From Zeugodacus cucurbitae (Eukaryota; Arthropoda; Insecta; Diptera; Tephritidae): DNA of 64,000 nt. A program made the translations under genes and the position numbers. Each line of letters begins with the position of its first letter. Position 1 is the first letter of the stretch. The notes under the pieces are model-generated. The model saw nothing but the letters and a program-made list of their open reading frames with translations. It had not been told where the DNA came from and ran no database searches. Positions 50,150 through 61,980 of the stretch are shown piece after piece. The stretch spans positions 69,372,001 to 69,436,000 of the forward strand of contig NC_071671.1 in NCBI RefSeq assembly GCF_028554725.1. The letters run 5' to 3'.

Positions 50150-50450
50150 CAAAATTTTAATTAAATTTTATAAAAATGCAAAATTTCAAAAAATTAAAAT
50201 TTCCAAAAAAATATACTCATGAATATACTAATGAAAATAAATGTAAAAAATATTAAATTCAATTTCAAAAAAATAAAATTCAAAAATTTTCAAAAAATTA
50301 AAATTATAATAATTTCAAAAAAAAAAATATATATATTTTCAAAATTTCAAAAAATTAATATTTTAAATTTTCAAAAAAATTAAGTTTATAAAAAAATTTA
50401 AAATTTCATTTGTTTAATTAAAATTGAAAAAAAATGTTATACTGATTGAA
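50150..50450. repeat. Degenerate AT-rich tandem repeat (TTTCAAAAAATTAAAA-like)
   Basis: A run of imperfect units built on TTTCAAAAAATTAAAATT recurs about ten times with insertions such as TATACTCATGAATATAC. It looks like a decayed minisatellite in the 3' flank of Egfr. No coding content. Confidence 0.6.
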
Positions 50451-51134
50451 ATCATTAAATTAATACTAAAATTATAATAGAATCTGTAATTAACTATCAT
50501 ATTTAGCTTTAACGCTGTCACCCACGTCTTTTTATCAAAATTACATTTTGTATGAAAGCGAATTCCCGTCTCGCTCTTCCCGAAGGTGCTACCAAATAGC
50601 AATTATACACTTATAATACACACATACAAACAAACATATTAATACTGCATTATGTTCATAAAAAGTAATGTAAAGAACTAAAAAAGTGCCATTCACACAC
50701 ATTGTCGAATAGAAAAAGCCAAGGCAAGTCTATGTCTCGGCTGAATTGCACTTAAACACACTCACATCTATATACAAATATATAAAAAATAATAAGTAAA
50801 AATCTATAAAATTTAACGTAAATGCCGAAACTGAAGTTAAACAATACTGCAAGCTTGCTTGTATTTGTATGAAATACTGGAGTCTCTACAGACATTTTTA
50901 ATAAATATTTGTAGCTGTCTTCAGTTTGCAGAATAAACGCTTTGCTTAATGCAAATACGAGTTAAGCCAAAAATGCGACATTTCTTCATCGAACATCAAT
51001 TTCTTGTATATATACTGACAAACTAACACACACACACGCACATACATATACGAATATATGTGTTTATTTATATTTTATTAAATAACATTTGAAAAGCAAG
51101 CCAGTTTAGCTACTTAGTAATATATATTTTTTAT

Positions 51135-51158
51135 CTAATTTAATTTAATTTAATTTAC
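51135..51158. repeat. (TTTAA)n simple repeat
   Basis: CTAATTTAATTTAATTTAATTTACG: about four tandem TTTAA units in the AT-rich flank. Confidence 0.8.
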
Positions 51159-51856
51159 GATTAACTGCGAAACCCATCAATTAAGGCAACAACAAACAAA
51201 CCACTAAATATGTATATTATATGCTTTATACAAATAAATATTTATACATAAATACACGCTATAAGAAAAATAGTTAATTGTTTTTTTGTAAACTCATTCA
51301 AATTAATAACTCTAAAAAGCATAGAGCGTAATTATTAATATGTAATAATTGTATGTATTTATTGTATATGAAACAAAATAAAAATAAGTTGTAATTACTA
51401 TTTAGCGGAATAGATTTTCATTTTTAAGTAAAAAATTTAAAAATAAAGATATTTAAAAATTAAAAAAAAAAATGTTGTTTTTACATGTGAAATAATAAGA
51501 GATAACCAAGAGATCTTAAGATGTGAATTCATGCGGTAAAAGGCAACGAAAGGCTCGAGAAGCAGAGATTCAAATTTTGAAGGATATTGTATGGGACCTT
51601 TCCTCTAAGAGTATGGATATTTTGCACCGGTTGAACGTTGCCACAAAAATTAGTTTCCACTATGGGTAGCCAAATCTCAAGTTTCAGTTTTGATCGCTTC
51701 TCAAATCATCGACCCCATACCTAGTGATAGTTATTTCTCCCTGAACACTGAATTTTTTGAAATTAATTTATTAAAAATACTACCAATAATTCATACTCCC
51801 TTCACTTCAAACAAATGAATAACTAAAAATTTAATTTGTGCTCAAATTTCTTACTA

Positions 51857-51879
51857 CAGTAGTTTTCCGAATTAACGAA
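51857..51879 (+). repeat. Left terminal inverted repeat of the pogo-like MITE
   Basis: Starts CAGTAG next to a TA and matches the right end at 21 of 23 positions. The repeat continues imperfectly into TTAACGAA subterminal motifs. Confidence 0.8.
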
Positions 51880-52344
51880 TATTCGTTTTAACGAAAACCG
51901 CTTATAACGATCAAGCAAATTTGTTACATTGAGTACTTTAAATAACGAACATTGGAGATTTGTAAGTACTCGGTTTAACGAACAACATAAAGAAGACATA
52001 TGAAGAAAGAGAAATAATCACATAATATCGAACCAGAATTAAAAATATAACTTGAAAAAAAATAAAAAGAAATGTGTGATTTGAAAAAATGTTGAATTTT
52101 ATAAAAAAGCTTATAACTATTGATCAGTACCAAATAGTAGAATAAGAGTCAGAATTGGTCCATTTTTGAAGAATTTAGCTGATTTCAATTGTTTTGTTAT
52201 GGGTTTCATTTTTTAACAAATAATTAATAAAACAATTTATTAAACTGCAATTTACAACCAATTTTTCTTGAAAAACATAGCTCTAAGTGAGTACTCGAAT
52301 TAACGAAAAATTCAATTTAACGAACAGGCCTGACAATTAATGTG

Positions 52345-52367
52345 TTCGTTATTTCGGAAAGCTACTG
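52345..52367 (-). repeat. Right terminal inverted repeat of the pogo-like MITE
   Basis: Ends CTACTG followed by TA; reverse complement begins CAGTAGCTTTCCGAAATAAC, matching the left end. Confidence 0.8.
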
Positions 52368-52675
52368 TACTATAATTGTGCTATTACTATCTTTAGTAAT
52401 TGTAATAGATCCTACATACTTTATTTCAAGAACGTATTCGCTTTGCCGTCGATAGGTTTGTGTACTGGATAAATAGTACTAAATATCGTAAATTTTACGT
52501 TCTTAGATTTTATTTCCATTGCGTCAATAAAAATATATTGCATACACTTAGGCGCTCATATAATCGGTAAATATCCATGATTGTAGTAAAATTGCGGGAT
52601 TTAAGAAAAGCAAAAAGGTGGCAATAATCTCCTTACGATATGTGAGTATATGTATGAACGAGTATGTAAATATGA

Positions 52676-52975
52676 ATGAATCGACGAACCAAAATCAAAC
52701 TCTACAAGTCGCTTATCATTCCCGTCCTGATTTATGGCGCAGAAGCGTGGACGATGTCAACATCAGATGAGACGACACTAGGAGTTTTCGAGAGGAAAAT
52801 TTTGCGCAAGATTTACGGACCTCAGAATATTGGCAACGGCGAATACCGCAGACGATGGAACGATGAGCTGTACGAGTTATACGACGACATTGACTAGTTC
52901 AGCGAATAAAAACACAACGGCTACGCTGGCTTGGTCATGTTGTTCGAATGGACGAAATTCGGGAGTTAGGTTTAA
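52676..52975 (+). mobile_element. Non-LTR retrotransposon reverse-transcriptase tail, frameshifted
   Basis: The frame beginning at 52676 reads RTKIKLYKSLIIPVLIYGAE, AWTMSTSDE, LGVFERKILRKIYGP and DELYELYDDID, typical of the region after the reverse-transcriptase core in insect non-LTR elements. It stops at TAG (52895-52897), but a single lost base explains the stop, because the next frame continues with QRIKTQRLRWLGHVVRMDE (about 52904-52960), the normal continuation of the family. The upstream catalytic part (including YxDD) and everything after RMDE are missing. Best regarded as a truncated fossil; an RTE-like family is likely but not proven. Confidence 0.75.
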
Positions 52976-55900
52976 AAATCTATCAATTCCTTTATAATAT
53001 GAAAAGGAGCTGTAACTCCCATGCAAAGGTAGCTTTTTCGCTTTATTTATTTGCCAGTTCCAATATATTCGACGAGTTCCATCTATTCGACAGCACCCAC
53101 ACAAACTACAACTATAATAAGGAATTTGGAGGAAAATCTTTCATCGAAAATTACCCTCTTTTAAATACCTCTTAAAGACCAAAAATAAACCGCAACACCG
53201 ATGGAATGATAATTTACATTAACTTCAATTTGTACATGACTATTTGTAGTTTATTTACTCAAACGCACTCTTTCCACAAAAAAAGGAAAAGAGGAAAATA
53301 TTCTTCCGCTTTGGCGTTTACACTTCGAGGTCCATCAATTTAATGATTTCATCAAATGCAACAGTGTCATTAAGAACTGACAGGAGAGAAACTGAAAAAA
53401 AGAAAAGGAAAGAGTGACTTCAGTTGGCCGATGAGAATACGCATACTTCCGCATTAGCGGAATACAAATAAATGCGGCCGTAACGCACCTGCAGTGCACA
53501 CCCGGCAACCGTTGCATATTAGCGAAATCGACGCGCATTATCCTTAGAGCCTTAGAGTGTAGCGGCGCATGCACAAATGCAAAAGAAGCGCAACGAAGAT
53601 GCGCGTGCCCACTCACATTTATTTCCAATACCCTTCCCCGCGCTCGCTATGTGTTTCGCTGCGTATGCGCATGCGCCACGACAAGTGCCAATCACTCAAG
53701 CGCTGCGCGGCCGAGGACACTCGCACCGACTGTGTGCGCCAGTGCCATTTCTTTGAGCGCGCGGTAATTACCAGTGTTTTTGTGTCTTTGATGTAATTTC
53801 CGCTAAGACGAATTTCGCCGTTTCCTTCAGCGAGTGAGCTTCATTGCTTGCTGCTTACCTCCGTGGCACGTGCAATTCTGAGTTGTAATTTGGTGGAGTA
53901 TCCTGATTCTAGGCTGCAGGATGCACAGCACACTCCTGAATTGGGTAGGGGATAGCGCGCAGTAGTTTTGGCGCGTTGCACCTTTCAAATCGCATTTATT
54001 TTCCGCGCCGCTGCCACACTCACCTGTGCGCTGCAGCAACAAACACACAGCGGCGCATAATGGAATTATAATTATAGTGTGCATGACATGTTGCAGCGAC
54101 AAGAAAACGGCAAGCGCCTTCGTCGCTTCAGCTAATAAATTGACGAATGTGCGGACAGCACAGGCAGGCGGTTGGTCGGCTAATGCGCCGCCGCTTCTGA
54201 CATTAAATTGTCAAATTATTTGCGCAAGTCGTCGCGCCCCCAGTGATAAGCCGAAATTGAAAGCAGGACAATGTTTGCTTGTTGCAACAACAGGCAAGCA
54301 CATTGCTGCAAGCCAACAGCGTTTGCGCATGCCCAACACAGCACTCAGCCAAAACCAAGCATTGGCATTTCCAAATTTGTGTTTGTTTGTTGTCCTGTCA
54401 CATTTGTTGTTGCGTGCTTTGTGATGTAACATGTCGTGGCAACATTATCGCCGTTGGTTATTTAATTAAAATCATAAAGTTGATTGCCGTTAATTGTTGG
54501 GCACACGCGCTATCTCCCCATCTCGCCGACTTGTTGCCTTCCGGCGATGAAAGGCTTTCACTTTTCGCACACCCGACAGGAGTCGGCCGTACCGAGTGCG
54601 TACCCTCGCTTTTAACACCTCATAATTTTGCCGAATTTACTTGTAATGAAGATTTCGTGCTGTTGCCGACAGCTGTGTGTACAGGAGTCTGGCGAACAGC
54701 TTTCAATTTGAACATCTTTGTAGTGGCCAGAAGGCAATTGTCAATTGCTGTGACTACTGCTGCAGCTGTTGATCTTGCTGCGTTCTAGATTTAAGTTTTG
54801 TCTTTAATAAGGACAATTTAATTTGATGAGTTACGCATACGTTTGCGTATTAATAAAGTCAATATTTGCTATAATTAATGGAAGAAGGTGTTTAATGTAA
54901 TGAAAGACTGTGTTTTTAAAAATAATTATCAGGTATACTTATGCCCTATATTTAAGCGATATTAGAGATCCGTACACCGTGCTCGCGTTGCGCCATAAGC
55001 TCGAGTTTAAAATTTCAGGTTAATTAACAGATTTATAAGGATGAAACTCAACAGATATTCTCATGCGCATCGGTTATCTGTCTTGTTTTACTGTCTTATG
55101 GTTTATAAGAGTCCATGAAGCCGTTGGCTGGTCTGATTTCAAAAAGTGCAGTTATGGAGAAAAGAGTATTTGAGGATTACTTACCCCTTTTTATGTATTT
55201 CATGTATGATTTGTAACATCAATTATGTTCTATTTCCACAAATCCACCTAGGAAGATCAAAAGCTTAGGGGAAAGGAGAGTAGTATTTTATGCATTTAAT
55301 TCCGCATTTTCGAGTATTTAATTAAATATAAAGCAGATGCCATCTTTTATTTCTACTATCTAACTAAAAACAACTCATTACAGTCAAAAGTAGCTTTTGT
55401 TCATTTCTCAACTTGGAATTGTTAAGCACTTTAGCACATGCACTTAATGCCAACTCGCCATTCCTCAAAAGGCAAACGCAATAAAATCAAGGAAAAGCAA
55501 CAAAAAATAATGCGCAACAATAAATGACCAAATCAAATGACTAAAACACGAGACTAAGCTTTGATTAAACTTAAACTAAACAAAATTACATTGAGAGAAC
55601 CAAAACGCACAGAGCCTGGAGGCGGTTATGCATCACTTTTATTTGTTTGTTTATACAAGTGTGCACTCAACTCCATGGAGTTAGATATCTTCATACACAC
55701 ATTTGAGTGCGTGTTTAACGTAATGATGGACCGTTAAAGTCGGCTGTGTTGTGCTTTTGATTTTAATCGCAATTTAAATAAAAGTAAATAAGGCAGCCAA
55801 ACCGTTCCACGCAAAGTGTGCTGCTGATGCTGCTGTTGATATAACGGCGGAGGGGTGCGATTTGGCAGCCACTGAACTTTATGGCCAGCAAGTGGTTACA

Positions 55901-58079
55901 GCTGCGTTGTTTCATGGTGGACATGGTTTTAGTCTATACAGTGTGTTTTATTTGTAAGAACGTGTTTTTGCATGGAAAATTATTTAAATTAAGGTACCAA
56001 AGCTACTGTAACAATAAATTCCTATAAGCGTCCCTCCTCACTCTAAATCAGTTTTCCGGCTCTGTTGGCTCTTTGAAATTATGAATATTAAAAATAGTAC
56101 TATAGCTCAAAAATCAATTATTAGAAATATTAATTGAAGTTCAATAGACTTCGCGATGACTTTCTCTCTCCAAGAACTGAAACTGGTTCCCAGACCCAAA
56201 TCAGGATGTTTAATCAGTATACAATTTTCAAGTGGAATCATACAAAGCTTCTCTAAAGTCTCAAGTGACAAGTCAAGGTCAAGATCTTGCATCTTTATAA
56301 AGAATAGCATGAAGTCTTTGTCCAGCACTATCGATCTTAAGAGCTACAAATAAATCAGTACCATAATTCATTCGGCTCTGTATTCTAGGGAAATTATGAG
56401 CATATCTCTGAAAACAGTTATATTAAGTTCGAAATTATTTCGGCAAATTTATACAACAACAACTTGCACACACGGTATTTCAGGGGTTTTTATTTTGCTG
56501 GCATTTATTTTTTGCAACTTCTTGTTTGTTGTCCGTTGCGGGGCATTTTATGACGCAATAAGATAAGAATGTCATAACACAAAAGCGCAATTAACTATGA
56601 GAAATCAATTTGGTTGTGTGTAGAAGCCGAACGAACGGTCACTTGTAGGCTCATCGCGTGGCGCGTAGTGCGTGCAACAGCAGCCACGCAGAGGCCACTG
56701 TAGCTCATTTGGCGCAGCGTAAATTTGCATGAACACAAATAGTTAAACATCAGCTCACCATGTTGGTGTTGCATGCAGTTAAAGTTCAACGGTAATGGCG
56801 CCTAACAAGCTTCCTGCCGTGTTCCACAAATCTCTGCGCAACAGCAGCAGAAATCCATCAAAATCACGAGCCGGCACTGTGGCTGCTGTTGCTGCTGCCA
56901 CTTTTACAGCTTCTTTCGTTTGACGCTTGACGCTTCTGTGGCTTGATGATCCGGCCACAGTTTGATCGAATAGCTGTTTTTGGTAGCTGGTGGCTAGCGT
57001 CAAGGCGAGGCAACCACATGCGAGAATGGACGGATTCTGTCGTGCTGTGCATAAGTGAGCGACAAGCATTAGTAACTGTATGCAATTACGCATAAACACC
57101 ACACACCAGCCAACATATAAATATATTTCTTATTTTATGTACTTTATTTACATTCAAAGTTTATGGCCACAAATGTGTTGGTACTAAATGCTCGCGATGG
57201 TGGCGTGTTGGTGGCTCTTAAAGCAGAACACTTCCCCGTGCGCGCCACATTAAATGGCATTTTTATTGTTTTAGAGTCGCCTTTTTGGTGATTAAAAGCG
57301 CCTCCTGATATGATAGGCAGCTCCTGCGGCGGTTCGGGTTGCCAACTCAAGTGCGTTCACTGCGTCCATCACGGAAGCCAGAAGCATTTCAACGCTATTA
57401 CATAAGTGCCAACGTACATTATCCTCATTTTGATTTCGAGATGTTGAGTAGCAAAGCGAGTGCAATGAAGTGATTTCCACTTAATTTAATTAATGTATTG
57501 AGCAGCGCATAAAACCGCGTTGTCTCGCATTTAACGAAAGACTTAAGCGACGAACTCATTTGATAAACGAACTATGATAGTTTCATTAATGATGGACTTT
57601 GGGTGAGCAAAGCGGAAAAATTAGCTGGAAAAGCAATTTTTATTGTTGAAAGAGTTGTGTTTGAATCAGATAACGAATGTTTTAGAACAAATTCTATTTT
57701 TTGATGCAGACTCATTGGGTGTTCACGAAATAGTCGTTGAGAGAGTGGAAAGTATTTTCCGAAAATGTGCCTATAACTAAGATAATTTGAAAGCATACAC
57801 ATAAACTTTATAGCAAACGATTTCAGTGATTCATTTCTATGTAACTTCTCTTTCCACTGACTTAACCAGTAACTCAATTGGCAAAGCATTTTGTAATTTC
57901 TTGCCTTTTTATATTTACATCCATATAAATGCCATTCCTATTACTTACTAAAATCATATAACTTGCCATAGGTCAAATATATGACAATATTTATCAAATT
58001 TTCCGAAAAAAGAAAATTTTTCAGACACTGTTTTATTATTACATGTGGAAAATTATTGTATCGGTTCTATTCGCGAATT
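52976..58079. other. Mostly gene-free flank with a GC-rich island
   Basis: 53.45-54.79 kb is GC-richer and yields long frames (for example 54279-54788 on +, opening with TTG and lacking a usable ATG) without recognised similarity. The minus-strand ORF at 56779-57093 is listed separately. Otherwise nothing recognised. Confidence 0.5.
56779..57093 (-). CDS. Orphan ORF, possible secreted peptide precursor (104 residues)
   Basis: No family recognised. The ATG at 57093 opens with MRNCIQLLMLVAHLCTA, a good signal-peptide profile, and the frame runs 104 codons to TAA. Inside are dibasic sites (VKRQT; LLRRDL) of the kind that flank processed peptides, a short Ala/Thr-rich segment and a conserved-looking end (DLWNTAGSLLGAITVEL). 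A TATTTATA element lies roughly 30 bases upstream of the ATG on the minus strand. Start context is poor and no poly(A) signal is seen nearby. Could be chance. Confidence 0.17.
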   Translation of the reverse strand: MRNCIQLLMLVAHLCTARQNPSILACGCLALTLATSYQKQLFDQTVAGSSSHRSVKRQTKEAVKVAAATAATVPARDFDGFLLLLRRDLWNTAGSLLGAITVEL

Positions 58080-58442
58080 CCGGGTTGATGAGTTGTTGTC
58101 GGTAGCGTTACACATTAATGGTTTCACCCAGTTTTAGAAGCTCATAATTCATGACGCTCTTCTGATCCCAACAAATAGAGACCTTGGACTTGCCGTTGTT
58201 TTTGCTGATTGGCCATGTTTCATATATAATTGTGTGCGTTAAGAGTTGTCGTATTGGATTTATTTTCCATCATCAGTCTCCAGCGAGTTCTCTTTGTGGC
58301 AGTCACGCAGAATTTCTGACATGCAAAATCGTTGTTGAACGTCTCTTGTCCTCTTGTTTTAGAATACATATATCCGGCTGCTTTTACACGTTTTAACATG
58401 GCTGCTTGAGTGGCTCTCAAAGATTCTGCGAGTTCCTTTTAT
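58080..58442 (-). mobile_element. Mariner transposase relic, Mos1-like, middle part
   Basis: On the minus strand the sequence reads KELAESLRATQAAMLKRVKA (part of the N-terminal DNA-binding region), then FNNDFACQKF, a damaged version of the TGDEKW region, WIQYDNS and YMKHGQSAKTTA, and SKVSICWDQKSVMNYELLKLGETIN followed by RYRQQLIN after an in-frame TAA. These match Mos1-type mariner transposases in order. Several frameshifts and stops make it a pseudogene. The second and third catalytic aspartates are absent, since the copy breaks off after RYRQQLIN. Confidence 0.75.
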
Positions 58443-58675
58443 GTTTGGCAATAACTTTAAAGTTAAATTCTTTGTCTTTCAAGCAAAAAACACCATTTTT
58501 AAGACGATGGCTTTAACTGATGTATTGTTTATATTTACGAATTAAAAAACTACAAAAATACTTTTTCAAAGCGAAAGTTTCACATATTTGAGTGAAAAAA
58601 ATTATGTTTACTTCTCAAATGAAGGAGATGTTAAAATAATAACGGAAATTTTCGTTTTTTGAAAAAACTTATTTA

Positions 58676-58958
58676 TTAATTCTTTTACATAATGTTGTCT
58701 CTTTCAAAATAATCCACATTCCATATTAAGCACTTAAGCCAGCGTTTTTTTCTAATCGTCGAAACACTTCTCAAACTCGGTTTTTACGATAGCCTTTTTC
58801 GTATGTTTGTAAAACGACAGCCCTTTAACGTTCTGTTTATTTTTGGAAATAGGAAAAAATCACAAGGAGCCATGTCTGACGAAAATGGAGACTGGGGCAT
58901 CGTTACAGTATTGCTTTTAGCCAAGAATCCACAAACAAGCAATGATGTGTGAGCTTTT
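58676..58958 (-). mobile_element. Mariner transposase relic, C-terminal part, second lineage
   Basis: Minus-strand reading begins AHTSLLVCGFLAKSNTVTMP, continues QSPFSSDMAPCDFFLFPK and INRTLKGCRF, and after damage KCFDD, a TAG in place of the usual Trp, RWLKC and DYFERDNIM then TAA. The APCDFFLF block holds the third catalytic aspartate of mariner transposases. The YFE-DN ending belongs to a different mariner subfamily from the Mos1-like relic next to it. One extra base and a nonsense codon show decay. Confidence 0.75.
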
Positions 58959-61900
58959 AACAAACGAATATCGCTAAGCTCATAAAAACACGCCTAAAAT
59001 TGGACAAATTTTAAATTTCCGTTGGTTTTTGAATACACCTTCGTACAATTAGGAGTTTATCATACATAGATTTATGGCTGAATTTAATAATTTTGCCTAG
59101 AAAAACAGTCAACTTAACAAAAAAATATAAAAAAGATTGGAGAATGCCATTTTCAACGGAAGCATTTCCTCTAAACTTTCAAAAATTAACTAACGGTTGT
59201 TTTGATTATTATATACATACAAATATAAATAATATGCCTCACATCCTGTGTACTCCAGTTTTATACTAAAGTTCTGCTATAATTTGCCGCTGTAGCAAGT
59301 GCTATTTCATTCGTTAAAATTAGTCTTATCACATTCTCACATTAACATTAAATCCGTTTGATTAGTAACTGATAAAAATGTACAGTTAAAACGCGCATAA
59401 ATTAATTATGATCAAAGTAAGAAGTGAGAATAGTCGCTCTAAAAATTTCTCAGCAGAGCTTCCGTTCATGCTTCCGCTATGAGGAAAGTATCTACTATGA
59501 AAGCCTCGTTCGAAAAAAGATGGCGTGGAAACCGAAGCAAAGACATTTTTGATGCTCAGCATATAAAATGCTTTGGTTATCTAAATATGTAAGTAGGTAT
59601 GTATGTGTGTGACTTGTCCGCTATCTTATAATACTGTTTTATATTGTTTTGTGACAAACGTTAATGTCGCCGCCACGTTTGATTTTAATTATGAGACAGC
59701 TACCTATAAATGAAGTAAAACACAGCCACACAGCCATGCTGTTGTTATTGCTGTTGGTGGTAGTCTGTGTTTTCGATGATTGTCGATTTCGTGGGATCTG
59801 AATATCTAAGTGGAAGCGATTTAACATGTTTTTAGCGTTTCCTCTAAAAATCAATAATAAAATTTAATTATGTAAATATCTATCACTGGAACCCAACGCA
59901 AGTACCCGCTGTGCCAATGCGGCTACTGTACGCAAACACTGTCAGCGCGATGCGATCGAATGTAGCGAGCAGATTGGTACATCGGTTGGACGATAATAGT
60001 AGATGAGCAGTGCTCAATCAACCTCGCTTTGCAGCGTGTTTTCATCATCTTTATTGAATACGAGAATAGTGAGATCAAAATCAGCAGCACCAGCGGTAGA
60101 GCAGAGAAATCATAGCGCTGGCAAATAGCACAGCTTCCATAGCGGTAAAGTCACCTAAATGGAGACAAAAATCACATTTAATGACCTCAAATAAAAACAA
60201 ATGGAACACAGAATGAGAATGTGGAGAATGAGGGGCATATGCGCAGGTGCGGTGCGCGGAGGCGCATAGAATATATGGAAGTGTTTTATTAGAAGGTGAT
60301 GATGGCGCAAACGTGATGGCCGAAGACAGTTTTATTAGTGAACCACTTGTTTAGCTGCATGAGATCTCTTAGCTGCGCTTAGAGGCTGGCGAGTAGCAAA
60401 CTGAAAAGTGATTTAAATTAGAACATAATTGCCTTCCAATTAACCTCCAAGCAACCGCCAACCTAAAGTGACATGCCAGCAACAACAACAACAAGTGTAA
60501 TATTGTAATAAAGGAAAAAGGTTTAGTGACGGCACACACATATACACACAAGAGCCTCGGTTGCGTTGAAGGTTCAGTTTTCCGTTTTAATTGCATTGAG
60601 AAATCAATCTTGGCGACTAAACGACTGGTGAACTGGTGAAGCCACATTGAGTAATGTGTGTTGAAGCGTTGACGGACCAGTGACACACACACATACATAC
60701 ATTTTAAGGCGACACACACAGCGCACACTTGTCTGGGCATTTCTTATGCCAGCACAACTCTACTTGCCCCCCTCAGACGGGGATGCGGTCGCGTAGGAAA
60801 TCAACGTCAACGACGGCGCACACGCTTCTGCGCTGTTTAAGGCGATCCGTTGTGTCTAAATTGACCATAAAAAATTGCTTAATTTACCAACTTGAACAAA
60901 ACAACCACACGAAAATGAAAGAGACATGCCGCTGCGGCAGCAACAGCAACAAAAACAACAAACGACAATAACACTAAAACAAAACAAAAACAGATAAGAA
61001 ATGAAATAAAATAAAATAAAAAAATACTAAAAAGACTCGCTTCAAGCGGCGACAGCAACAGGTAGAACGGATTGAGTTGTTCAACATGGGGAGCATCTTC
61101 CGGGGTCGGAAAGGTCCCACAACGACTGCTGCGTAACGCCAACGCGGTGAAAATTAGAAAATTTCGAAATTTTTGGAAATCTGAAATTTCACTGAACTCA
61201 CTAATTTCAGTACGGTTCAAATGTCCCAGAGATCATGGTTTACAATTTTAACTGTTTCGATCGCCTTTGCACCGTTTGAAATTCGCAAAACAGCGCGCTT
61301 TACTTTTTGTTGTAGCAATTGTTGCAATATGCTTCGTTATGTAGACATTTATCAAAAGCAGTTTATTAGGCATCCACAAAAGGCGAAAACACTTGCATGC
61401 GATATTTTTACACAGAGTAAATAAACTCTGCAACGCCAACGGTAGCTTCATAAAATCACCGATTTATTTCATTATCGTGTTCATCAGCGCACTGTGCTGT
61501 CATTTGCGCTTATGCTCACGCCGGCATTTCCCTTGTCTCCCTATTTACCTTCCTCCATGTCTTTTTTTTACTTTTCTCTTTTGCTACTCTTTTTTGCTTT
61601 TTTTCCGCTTTTCTCCGTTGCCGCGTGACATTCGTATGCAATGTAAAAACATTCGTCCTGCTAATCGCGTAAAACATAACACCATTACCGCCATAAAATA
61701 AATTTTCTGCCATGATATCTGTCCACAGCCAAGAATGGACATCTGTACGTGAGCAAAAAGAGGCGAACGCGATCAACGAAAGTGAGGAAGCCGCAAAGCC
61801 AAACGGAATACACTGAGCGCAAAACTTAAATGTAAACAAAAAATATTGGTTTAAAGATGTTCAATAGGATTCCTAAGATCGCAAGTGGTAATAATATCAT

Positions 61901-61980
61901 CTGTTAGATCTTACTTTAATAAATCATGAATAACATGTGCAAGGAACAGCCACTGGTTGTGCATTAGACTTAATGTATAT
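58959..61980. other. Gene-free stretch between mariner relics
   Basis: No recognised protein, RNA gene or element. A 67-codon frame at 61221-61424 has a good ATG context (TTCAAATG) but no recognised similarity. CAA-rich and A-rich patches lie at 60.90-61.03 kb. Confidence 0.5.

Larger units (their letters stand above)
49566..51854. other. AT-rich 3' flank of Egfr
   Basis: Very AT-rich, with many AATAAA hexamers and the degenerate tandem repeat at 50150-50450. It could include a longer alternative 3' UTR. No gene recognised. Confidence 0.5.
51857..52367. mobile_element. Complete pogo/Tigger-like MITE, 511 bp
   Basis: Terminal inverted repeats begin CAGTAGTTTTCCGAATTAAC at the left end and, on the other strand, CAGTAGCTTTCCGAAATAAC at the right end; 21 of the first 23 bases match. 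A TA dinucleotide flanks each side (51855-51856 and 52368-52369), the target duplication of Tc1/mariner-superfamily elements; CAGTA ends fit pogo-like families. Several TTAACGAA subterminal repeats lie near both ends. No transposase frame is present, so it would have depended on an enzyme supplied elsewhere. Confidence 0.8.

Noticed and set aside
54279..54788. 169-codon + strand frame downstream of Egfr
   Set aside because: Starts with TTG, has no usable ATG, and lies in a GC-richer block where stops are scarce; no domain seen.
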